DNA of 6,738 nt from contig JBKOWM010000029.1 of NCBI GenBank assembly GCA_046724395.1, positions 1-6,738 of the forward strand, in the 5' to 3' direction. Shown here piece after piece: positions 1-5,292 of this stretch. The number at the start of each line of letters is the position of its first letter. Position 1 is the first letter of the stretch. A model generated the notes under the pieces. The model made no database searches. It was not told the DNA's origin and was given only the letters and a program-made list of their open reading frames with translations. A program made the translations under genes and the position numbers. Origin of the DNA: DATAEU01 sp046724395 (GTDB lineage: Bacteria; Actinomycetota; UBA4738; HRBIN12).

Positions 1-1592
1 GCCTCGGGGGCGCCGCGGAGCGCGGCGCGCCCATCGGCGGCCCCCGGCGCGGCGCGGGCTTCGCCCCAGGCGGCGGCGAGCTCGAGCAACGCTGCCACCA
101 TGGCGACGTAGGTGCTCGTGCCGGGCGAGAAGCCGAACGTCGGGACGTCGAGGAGCACCGCTCGGTCGGTCTCGGTCGCCAGCCGACCATCCGCTCGTCC
201 CGTGAGCGCCACGACCCGATGGCCGAACCGCCGGGCCTGCGCGGCGGCCTCGATCGTCCGACCGACCTCGCCGGAGTATGAAATGCAGATCACCGCGGAC
301 CTCGGCCGCAGATACCGGATGCCGTAGCGCGCGAGATCCATCGCGTGGGGGGCCGAGGCGCGCACGCCCGCCACCCGCTGCAGCGCGAGGGTGATGGCCC
401 GAGCCGCGAACCACGAGTCGCCGCATCCGGTGCAGACCACCTCGTCGATGCCCTCTGCCACGAACGACGCGGCCAGCTGGTCCAGAGCCGGTCCCAGCCG
501 TTCCAGCTGCGTCGTGATCACCTCGGGGATCGTGTCGATCTCGCGTCGCATCACGTCGATCGATCGCTCGTCGGGTACCGCCGCGATGGCGACCGTCTCC
601 GTCACGGCCGAAGGGAGTTCCTCGACCAGCGGAGGCGCCTCCGCCAGATGCCGCTTCGCCTGTGCCGGATCCACCTCCGCGAGCGTCGTCGAGCCGAAGC
701 GCGACACTGCGAAGGCCGCCGAGACGGCGCCCCGCCGCGCAGCCTCCACTGCGTGCAGGCCCTCCGTGAGACCGGCCGCAAAGCCACCAGAGAACGCGTC
801 CCCCGCGCCGGTGACGTCGCGCACCCGGATCGGGGCGATCCCGACGCGCCAGGTCCGCCCCTCGGCTCGGACCAGACACCCCTCAGCCCCGAGCTTTAGG
901 ATGACAATCGGCGTCGGGAGCGAAGCAATCCGCAGCAGCGCCTGCGCCCCGGCGAGGCCATCGCCGAAGAGCCCGGCCACTTCCTCGGCGCTCGGGACGA
1001 ACGCGTGGACCCGCGCGGCGAGCGCCAGCACCCGGTCCCGGGCGTCAGGACCCCAGTCCTCATGGGTGTCGAGCGAGATCCTGGCGCCGGGCGCGTCGTG
1101 CCGCACGCGCTCCACGATCGTCTCGGCGGCGTCCAGCGGCATTGCTGCCACGTGGATGACCACGCCATCGGTCGCGAGCCATGCCTCGGGGAGGTCCTCG
1201 GGGCGGACCGCCACCTCCTGGGAGCGCTCGGGTGGGGTTCGGTAGAGCCAGTGCCGCCGTCCGTCGTCCTCGTAGACCACCCAGTTGCGGACCGTCGGCC
1301 CCGCGACCTCCACCACGCCATCAGTGGCGATGCCGAGCTTGTCGAGTGTCGCGAGCCCCTCCGACGGAAAGTCCTCACCTCGCCGGGTCACGATGCCGAC
1401 CGACGGCTCCCACAAGCGTGCGCCGAGCGCCGCGTATAGCGTGTTCCCGCCGAGCGCGCCCATCGTGGTAACGCCGTCGGGCCGGACCACGTCGTCGATC
1501 GTGAGGTTGCCGACAACGACGACGCGGGGCCGGGTCGGAGCACCGGCCCCGGCCCGCGCGCCCTCGACTTCCCGCGGAGCCGCTCCGCTCAC
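1..1592 (-). CDS. PfkB kinase-SIS domain fusion, predicted fructosamine kinase/deglycase (3' end outside window)
   Basis: One uninterrupted frame of 530 codons running off the left edge. Residues about 24-310 are a PfkB (ribokinase-family) sugar kinase. It has an opening beta strand VVVVGN, the substrate-side GALGGN at 45-50, and the ATP/anion-hole motif DVTGAGDAF with catalytic base D265. Residues about 365-515 are a SIS (sugar isomerase) fold with GCGDS at 389-393 and the phosphosugar-binding SYSGE at 438-442. A linker of about 50 residues joins them, and an Ala/Gly/Pro-rich tail of about 23 residues precedes the kinase. The GTG start at 1592-1590 overlaps the permease stop (GTGA), implying translational coupling. 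No clear Shine-Dalgarno is seen. In the known frl pathway, FrlD (PfkB) phosphorylates fructoselysine and FrlB (SIS) cleaves the 6-phosphate to glucose-6-phosphate and lysine, as separate proteins. Here both activities appear to be in one chain. FrlB-type enzymes carry two SIS halves. Only the first is visible, and the catalytic Glu/His pair described for the related FraB would lie beyond the edge. Domain calls are secure; the Amadori substrate is inferred from context. Another amino-sugar or keto-sugar phosphate is possible. Confidence 0.88.
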   Translation of the reverse strand, partial: MSGAAPREVEGARAGAGAPTRPRVVVVGNLTIDDVVRPDGVTTMGALGGNTLYAALGARLWEPSVGIVTRRGEDFPSEGLATLDKLGIATDGVVEVAGPTVRNWVVYEDDGRRHWLYRTPPERSQEVAVRPEDLPEAWLATDGVVIHVAAMPLDAAETIVERVRHDAPGARISLDTHEDWGPDARDRVLALAARVHAFVPSAEEVAGLFGDGLAGAQALLRIASLPTPIVILKLGAEGCLVRAEGRTWRVGIAPIRVRDVTGAGDAFSGGFAAGLTEGLHAVEAARRGAVSAAFAVSRFGSTTLAEVDPAQAKRHLAEAPPLVEELPSAVTETVAIAAVPDERSIDVMRREIDTIPEVITTQLERLGPALDQLAASFVAEGIDEVVCTGCGDSWFAARAITLALQRVAGVRASAPHAMDLARYGIRYLRPRSAVICISYSGEVGRTIEAAAQARRFGHRVVALTGRADGRLATETDRAVLLDVPTFGFSPGTSTYVAMVAALLELAAAWGEARAAPGAADGRAALRGAPE

Positions 1593-3259
1593 TCGGGCGG
1601 GATCTCTCGGTACACGAGCCTCAGGTCGATCCCCTTCGAACGGTTCACGGCGAACGCGACGGCGTACCAGATTGCGCCGACCACCACGACACCGATCATG
1701 AACGCAAGCGAGAGCCGTCGCGTGACCGCGAAGGTGGCGTTGATCGTCGGGTTCACGATGAACATCAGCATCATGCCACCGAGCGCAATCACGCCACCGA
1801 TCCCCGCGAGCGTCACCGCGGGGATGCCGGCGATCCTGCGGGCACCGGCCGACTCCCACACGCTCTTCAGTCGGTACGGGAAGACGATGCCCGCGATCGA
1901 GACCACGATGAACGCCGCGATCTGCGCAAGGAGCGCGCCGAGCAGGCTCGCGCTCGCGTTCACAGTCAGCAGGACCAGCGCGACCTCACCGGTGATCGTC
2001 GCGAACACGATCGCCTTCACGGGCGTGTGATAGCGGTCGCTCACGTCGCCGGCAGCCTTTGGCACCGTGCGGTCGAGCGACCACGCCAACATGTACCGCG
2101 TCGCCTGCAGTTCAGAGAGCGGCGTTCCGTTGACCGCCCACATCACGAAGCCGATCCCGATGAACAGCAACACGAGCACGTTCGTCGAGAACAGGCTGAT
2201 GATGAAGTTGAACCCCGGCAGGATGCCACCCGGAAGTCCCAACGTGTCCGGCGCAGTGTTCGAGAGGAAGCCGAGGCTCCCGATCCAGTTCCGGCCGGCT
2301 GCCGCCTGGAACAGGATCACGAGCAGCGCCAGCACTGCGCCGTTGATGAGCACGCCCCCGACCATCGCGAGGTACTGGTTCCGCGGGGCGCGCTTCACCT
2401 CACCGCCGATCTGGGCGGACCCCTGTGCGTAGCCGACGACGAAGAAGACCCATGGCAGCATGAGGATCGTCTCTTTGAAACTGAAACCGGTCGCCCCGCT
2501 GTAGCCCGCTTCCCTCGCCGCGGGGATGACCTGATCGAACCGAAGGCCGCTACTTCCCCGAACGAACGAGTCCCAAGCTGACGACAGATCGCCTCCACGG
2601 AAGACCAAGAAGATGATGCCCAGCAGGATGGAGCCTCCGGCGAACAGGAACGCGAACTTCTGCCAGCGCCAGTACCCCTGGCCCCCGAAGATGAGCAACG
2701 CTCCGAACCCGACGTTGATGAGCGTGCCGATGAAGATCACGTTCCAGCTGGTGGTCACGCCCAGGAACGAGTACTGCTTGAGCAGGTTGTCGGACATGGT
2801 CGTCCAGACCGTCTGCCCGGTGACGCCACCAATCGTCGACAGGGCGACCGGCACCGCGAAGACCAGCGCGAACCACGCATTGAAGCCCACCCAGAAGAAG
2901 ATGAGCCATGCACCCTGACTCCACGAGAGCAGCCAGCCCAGGAACGGATGCAGAGCCCGGCTCACGAAAACGTAGTCGCCGCCCGAGCGCGGCATGGCGG
3001 CCGCGAACTCCGAGTAGACCCACAGGAGCGTGAACGCCATCACGACCGTGCCGATGATCGTCGCGAGCAACATGCTTCCCTGTGGGAAGTTCGCCGGCGC
3101 CTGAAGGAAGAGGAAGACCGCGCCGATCGCGACGTTCATCCCGATCGTGTTCATCAGGAACGCGTCGGTCAGGCCGACCTCGCGCACCAATCCTGTCGCC
3201 CTGCGGAGGAAGACACCTCCTCCCATACGTTCGATGGATCCCTGTTCTACCTCTGCCAT
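1589..3259 (-). CDS. APC-superfamily amino acid permease, predicted fructosamine importer
   Basis: A 556-residue integral membrane transporter of the amino acid-polyamine-organocation superfamily, with about 12 hydrophobic segments. The first ones lie near residues 33-53, 62-83, 107-140 and 172-192, and the last near 517-538. Family hallmarks are the PRSGGDYVF motif at 90-98 after the second helix, and GGEVKRAPRNQ at 285-295, the conserved acidic/basic cytoplasmic loop of APC carriers. It is somewhat longer than the usual 450-500 residues because of longer loops after the fourth and sixth segments. The ATG start is fixed by a strong Shine-Dalgarno five bases upstream. The gene sits 10 bases after the regulator stop and overlaps the kinase-SIS start by four bases, so the three genes form one transcription unit. 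E. coli FrlA, the fructoselysine permease, is also an APC protein beside FrlD and FrlB. By analogy this carrier would import a sugar-amine adduct. The fold assignment is firm; the substrate is inferred. A plain amino acid or amine substrate cannot be excluded. Confidence 0.9.
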   Translation of the reverse strand: MAEVEQGSIERMGGGVFLRRATGLVREVGLTDAFLMNTIGMNVAIGAVFLFLQAPANFPQGSMLLATIIGTVVMAFTLLWVYSEFAAAMPRSGGDYVFVSRALHPFLGWLLSWSQGAWLIFFWVGFNAWFALVFAVPVALSTIGGVTGQTVWTTMSDNLLKQYSFLGVTTSWNVIFIGTLINVGFGALLIFGGQGYWRWQKFAFLFAGGSILLGIIFLVFRGGDLSSAWDSFVRGSSGLRFDQVIPAAREAGYSGATGFSFKETILMLPWVFFVVGYAQGSAQIGGEVKRAPRNQYLAMVGGVLINGAVLALLVILFQAAAGRNWIGSLGFLSNTAPDTLGLPGGILPGFNFIISLFSTNVLVLLFIGIGFVMWAVNGTPLSELQATRYMLAWSLDRTVPKAAGDVSDRYHTPVKAIVFATITGEVALVLLTVNASASLLGALLAQIAAFIVVSIAGIVFPYRLKSVWESAGARRIAGIPAVTLAGIGGVIALGGMMLMFIVNPTINATFAVTRRLSLAFMIGVVVVGAIWYAVAFAVNRSKGIDLRLVYREIPPE

Positions 3260-3264
3260 GACCC

Positions 3265-3271
3265 CCTCCTT
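3265..3271 (-). promoter_or_regulatory. Strong Shine-Dalgarno of the permease gene
   Basis: The minus strand reads AAGGAGG, five bases before the permease ATG, a near-ideal anti-16S match. It overlaps the regulator's TAA stop codon (3272-3270), so ribosomes finishing the regulator can reinitiate on the permease. It contrasts with the absence of any such motif before the regulator and fixes the permease start. Confidence 0.85.
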
Positions 3272-4094
3272 ACCCCGCGTGCTTGACGCGGTCCCCGTCG
3301 ATCAGGTGGATCACGCGCTCGCTCCGGCGGAAACTTTCCAGCCGGAACCGGAACCGATCGGCGCGGTACATCACGTGGGAGAACTCCACGGGGTCGTCGT
3401 GGTCGTCGAACGTGACGCCGTCCACGAGCAGGACAGGCGAACCGGCCGGCAGCGCGAGGAGCCCGGCTGTCTCGGGATCGCAGCGCCCGACCTCGATCAC
3501 GCTTTCGGCACGGGCGAGGACGGTGCCGTACCGATCGACGAGGTGTGCGTAGAGCGAGCGATCCTCGAGGTCCGCGGACTCGAGCCCGGGGAACCGCCTC
3601 GCGGGCAAAAATGCCTCCAACAGGGCCATCGGCTGGTCGTCGACGACCGCGCGACGTTGAATTCGCACCACGCGGCCGCGGGTGCGGAGCTGCCGCCCGA
3701 TCTCATGGGAGGACGGCGCGACTTTCTGATACAGCACCTGGAGCCGCGCGGCGAGGCCCTTCGCGCGCATCGCCTCGGTGAAAGATCCGAGAATCGCGAT
3801 CTTCTCCTCAACCTTCGGCGATCGGACGAAGGTGCCCCTGCCGCGCACCCGGTACACATAACCCTCCTTCGCCAGGTCCAAGATCGCCTGGCGCACCGGG
3901 GCAAGCGAGACGTTGAATCGCTCCGCGAGCTCTCGCTCCCTGGGGACCTGGGTGCCGGGCGCAAGGTCCCCACGCTGAATGAGCTCGATCAGGTACTCGC
4001 GGAACTGCGCATGGAGAGGCACGGCCGCGTCACGGCTGATCACGGGGTCGCGGATCCCGCGCGCGTCTACGGTCCGGCGTGTTACCCCTCCCAT
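3270..4094 (-). CDS. GntR-family transcriptional regulator, HutC/UTRA type (frlR-like)
   Basis: A 274-residue regulator of the operon it begins. Residues about 26-92 are a GntR winged helix-turn-helix, with PLHAQFREYL, then PGTQVPRERELAERF and a recognition-helix region LAPVRQAILDLAKEG, ending in the wing GRGTFV. Residues about 100-268 are a UTRA ligand-binding domain of the HutC subfamily, recognisable by the late DPVEFSHVMYRADRFRF segment at 234-250. UTRA domains bind small molecules, often phosphorylated sugars or amino acid derivatives, to release DNA. In the enterobacterial and Bacillus frl systems a GntR regulator (FrlR) does this job. The regulator is first in the operon, ten bases before the permease, so autoregulation is likely. 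The chosen ATG has no Shine-Dalgarno, but the promoter just upstream would place transcription initiation within about two bases of it. The family call is firm; the effector is inferred. Confidence 0.92.
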   Translation of the reverse strand: MGGVTRRTVDARGIRDPVISRDAAVPLHAQFREYLIELIQRGDLAPGTQVPRERELAERFNVSLAPVRQAILDLAKEGYVYRVRGRGTFVRSPKVEEKIAILGSFTEAMRAKGLAARLQVLYQKVAPSSHEIGRQLRTRGRVVRIQRRAVVDDQPMALLEAFLPARRFPGLESADLEDRSLYAHLVDRYGTVLARAESVIEVGRCDPETAGLLALPAGSPVLLVDGVTFDDHDDPVEFSHVMYRADRFRFRLESFRRSERVIHLIDGDRVKHAG

Positions 4095-4102
4095 CGGTTT
4101 CG

Positions 4103-4131
4103 ACCATAACTTTATAACTTTATGTCGTCAA
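4103..4131 (-). promoter_or_regulatory. Promoter of the regulator-permease-kinase/SIS operon, likely leaderless
   Basis: On the minus strand TTGACG (4131-4126) is followed by exactly 17 bases and then TATGGT (4108-4103), a good match to housekeeping sigma-factor -35 and -10 elements. Initiation 6-8 bases after the -10 would fall at about 4097-4095, directly before the regulator ATG at 4094. The message would then have essentially no 5' leader, which agrees with the missing Shine-Dalgarno. An alternative -10, TATAAA, lies eight bases further upstream. Confidence 0.6.
4106..4123. repeat. Tandem 8-bp repeat inside the operon promoter
   Basis: ATAACTTT occurs twice head to tail (4106-4113 and 4114-4121) and is followed by AT, beginning a third unit. 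It fills the spacer between the -35 and -10 boxes and overlaps the -10. This is the AT-richest spot near the operon. The position would suit a repressor site, perhaps for the GntR protein, but GntR operators are normally inverted repeats and this one is direct. Confidence 0.55.
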
Positions 4132-4253
4132 GATCCGCCTCCGTCATCGCCAAACTCCTACGTAGACGCCGCGCCGACTTTTATGACCGTGCCAGCTCGG
4201 CAGGCGGGATGGACCCCCCTCCCCCGGGTGGACTGACTGACTGCGCGCGCGAT

Positions 4254-4273
4254 CTCATCATCGTGTTGATGAG
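4254..4273. repeat. Perfect 7-bp hairpin
   Basis: CTCATCA (4254-4260) pairs with TGATGAG (4267-4273) across a six-base loop. No T-run follows on either strand, so it is not a classical terminator. It could be an operator-like dyad or a chance element. Confidence 0.4.
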
Positions 4274-4364
4274 TGGGTGCCTGCCTGTTGTATGCGATGG
4301 GGGCAGGGGCGCAGGAGGGGGTGTGGACTTAAACTACCTTCCCCGCGCATCTCGGCTTTGCTGA

Positions 4365-4406
4365 CCGTGCCTGCTCGGGTGGGGTAGGCACGGGTGGTCC
4401 CCACCC
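4365..4406. repeat. Two interlocked 8-bp perfect inverted repeats (possible pseudoknot)
   Basis: CCGTGCCT (4365-4372) pairs with AGGCACGG (4386-4393). GGGTGGGG (4377-4384), inside that loop, pairs with CCCCACCC (4399-4406), outside it. The order of the four arms is that of an H-type pseudoknot with linkers of 4, 1 and 5 bases. A competing simple hairpin, GGGTGG (4392-4397) with CCACCC (4401-4406), is also possible. All pairs are Watson-Crick, so the transcribed strand cannot be told. Confidence 0.45.
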
Positions 4407-4465
4407 CCACCTCGTAATCGGAACGGGATCGAATCCGAACTGATGCATCCTTCCCCCTTCCCTAT

Positions 4466-4482
4466 TGCTATGGGATATAGCA
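4466..4482. repeat. 6-bp hairpin, extendable to 8 bp
   Basis: TGCTAT (4466-4471) pairs with ATAGCA (4477-4482) over a five-base loop. A G-T pair and an A-T pair extend it outwards. There is no U-rich tail, and the function is unknown. Confidence 0.35.
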
Positions 4483-4610
4483 GTCGGCAGGGGCCGAGGG
4501 AGCGATGTGGGCTCTCGTCTTTGCACGCTGAACGCACGCGAATCGACCATCTGCTCCGATACATCCCCCTTTCCATCCCTCATAGCATCCTTACGAATAG
4601 GCACGATTCG

Positions 4611-4672
4611 TCCGGCAGATCACCGCATGGCGTCCGGTAGATCACCGGACGAGCATCCGGCAGATCACCGTA
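4611..4672. repeat. Three phased copies of a dyad-symmetric repeat
   Basis: TCCGGYAGATCACCG occurs at 4611-4625, 4633-4647 and 4656-4670, with starts 22 and 23 bases apart, about two helical turns. The middle copy is a perfect inverted repeat, TCCGGT-AGATC-ACCGGA (4633-4649). The outer copies keep the right half-site less well. Phased dyads like these are typical of binding sites for a dimeric DNA-binding protein. The third copy contains the stop codon of the 126-residue gene, so the array lies at the downstream end of the recombinase module. Confidence 0.75.
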
Positions 4673-5045
4673 CGAGGACTTCCTTCCCGCAGCCTGGACA
4701 GGATTCTTCGAGGGGTTCGAGCCACAGGCAGAGGACACCGACCCGACAGCGGTGTCCGATGTGCTCGTCCTCGACCCTTCGGGCGAAGTCGGAGTAGTGG
4801 TCGAGGGTGATCCCCAGCACGTCGCAGATGCGCTTGCGTTTGTTCGGCGAAATGTGGACGGCGATCCCGTCCTGGCCGTGCCGAAGAGGAGCGAACGTGG
4901 AGTCCCTTCGGATCACGGAGCCGAGAGCGGCCGAGACGGAGTAGGTCTTGGCGAAGCCTTCGGGCCAGCGCAGCATCACGGCCACGGTGGTCGGGGCGAA
5001 CCGCTTGGATTCCTTGATGGTGAGGGGCTTCACGGGGGGGTCCAT
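4665..5045 (-). CDS. Hypothetical 126-residue protein with C-terminal Cys/His cluster
   Basis: I do not recognise the family. The 126-residue protein has a basic N-terminal half, and a central segment (about 75-100, NKRKRICDVLG then DHYSDFARRVEDEH) predicted to be helical and possibly DNA-binding. It ends in a cluster of likely zinc ligands: HRC near 101-103, a lone Cys near 109, and CPGC near 119-122. That would suit a small zinc-ribbon or treble-clef, but this is inference. The ATG shares its A with the stop codon of the upstream frame (TGATG) and has GGGAG about eight bases upstream, which supports this start over an in-frame ATG 14 codons earlier. It is last in the leftward recombinase module, and its stop lies inside the phased repeat array, which its product might bind. 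A replication, excision or regulatory role in an integrative element is plausible but not shown. Confidence 0.65.
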   Translation of the reverse strand: MDPPVKPLTIKESKRFAPTTVAVMLRWPEGFAKTYSVSAALGSVIRRDSTFAPLRHGQDGIAVHISPNKRKRICDVLGITLDHYSDFARRVEDEHIGHRCRVGVLCLWLEPLEESCPGCGKEVLVR

Positions 5046-5218
5046 CAGGACTCCCGCCGACGCGCCTCCCCTTCGAGAGCAGCCCATATCTCGCGGTATG
5101 CCTCGTCAGGAAGCCTCAGCCGTTGATCGGACCCCACGGCGCTCTTGGTAGCGCGGCGACGCACCCGAGGGCGTGGTGGAGTCCGATCAACGGCTGAAGG
5201 TTCTGGGTGCATCGCCAT
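5045..5218 (-). CDS. Possible small protein (57 residues or fewer), coupled to the downstream gene
   Basis: A short frame ends in TGA at 5047-5045, overlapping the next gene's ATG, which is the main sign that it is translated. The last 25 residues (RLRLPDEAYREIWAALEGEARRR region) look like a beta strand followed by an amphipathic helix, vaguely like a ribbon-helix-helix or small DNA-binding protein. The start is uncertain. ATG at 5218 gives 57 residues, ATG at 5212 gives 55, and internal GTG codons give about 39 or 29. None has a clear ribosome binding site. The first half runs through a strong inverted repeat and encodes a low-complexity Arg/Pro-rich stretch, so the true protein may begin after that structure, or the frame may be fortuitous. 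A recombination directionality factor would fit the position but is speculation. Confidence 0.35.
   Translation of the reverse strand: MAMHPEPSAVDRTPPRPRVRRRATKSAVGSDQRLRLPDEAYREIWAALEGEARRRES
5116..5197. repeat. Perfect 17-bp inverted repeat enclosing two smaller hairpins
   Basis: TCAGCCGTTGATCGGAC (5116-5132) is exactly reverse-complementary to 5181-5197. After one mismatch four more pairs follow (5134-5137 with 5176-5179). The enclosed segment holds GCGCT/AGCGC (5139-5143 with 5150-5154) and ACGC/GCGT (5159-5162 with 5171-5174), giving a compact three-way junction. Such arms are far longer than chance allows in this little sequence. It could act as a DNA cruciform or binding site, or as an RNA regulatory structure before the coupled small genes. 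Confidence 0.75.
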
Positions 5219-5229
5219 GCGGGCATGGC
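5214..5229. repeat. 16-bp palindrome
   Basis: GCCATGC and GCATGGC flank a two-base centre (5221-5222). It overlaps the candidate ATG codons of the small frame, so a protein bound here could control the downstream gene pair. Confidence 0.45.
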
Positions 5230-5269
5230 ACCACATGCGGTCGACAGATTTCGTGCCCCTACCAGTTGT

Positions 5270-5286
5270 CCTTACCAGGGGTAAGG
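5270..5286. repeat. 17-bp inverted repeat just downstream of the recombinase stop
   Basis: CCTTACC (5270-5276) and GGTAAGG (5280-5286) flank a three-base centre, six bases below the recombinase stop codon. A related outer pair, CCCCT (5256-5260) and AGGGG (5277-5281), overlaps it, and TACCAG occurs twice in the stretch. There is no T-run, so it is a weak terminator candidate. A protein-binding or att-like dyad is the alternative. Confidence 0.45.
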
Positions 5287-5292
5287 CCGTGC

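Larger units (their letters stand above)
4132..4610. other. Gene-free intergenic region with several hairpins
   Basis: No frame on either strand here has a convincing start, ribosome binding site, codon bias or recognisable protein. Visible structure includes three tandem GACT units near 4231-4242, a perfect 7-bp hairpin at 4254-4273, a possible pseudoknot at 4365-4406, a short tRNA-like segment at 4411-4437 and a 6-bp hairpin at 4466-4482. It lies between the promoter of the catabolic operon and the last gene of the recombinase module, so it is the likeliest place for a host/element junction. Confidence 0.6.

Noticed and set aside
391..1245. Long plus-strand open frame opposite the kinase-SIS gene
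   Set aside because: It encodes Ser/Ala/Arg-rich low-complexity sequence with no family resemblance, while the opposite strand has clear PfkB and SIS motifs. Such mirror frames are common in GC-rich coding DNA.
2027..2581. Plus-strand open frame opposite the permease
   Set aside because: It is charged and His-rich, as expected from reading hydrophobic membrane codons backwards. The minus-strand permease is unambiguous.
1..3259. Sulfoquinovose or aminosugar pathway instead of Amadori catabolism
   Set aside because: PfkB and SIS proteins occur in those pathways too, but they normally travel with sugar PTS, MFS or ABC transporters and aldolases. An APC amino acid-type permease points to an amine-bearing substrate. 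Kept only as an alternative.
3147..4109. 320-codon plus-strand open frame opposite the regulator
   Set aside because: The GntR and UTRA motifs are on the minus strand. The plus frame has no recognisable domain and is explained by high GC at third codon positions.
4411..4440. Functional tRNA gene
   Set aside because: The anticodon stem does not pair, the T-arm stem is mismatched and no acceptor or D-arm can be found. At most it is a fragment.
4329..4604. Short minus-strand open frames in the intergenic region
   Set aside because: There is no ribosome binding site and no recognisable motif, the composition is unlike the neighbouring genes, and they run through the hairpin-rich region.
4611..4672. 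Mini CRISPR array
   Set aside because: The units are only 15-17 bases with 7-8 base spacers and are dyad-symmetric, and no cas gene is nearby. A protein-binding array fits better.
5116..5197. Integron attC site
   Set aside because: The inverted repeat is long and single-strand foldable, but the required GTTRRRY and RYYYAAC core boxes are absent and there is no tyrosine integron integrase in view.
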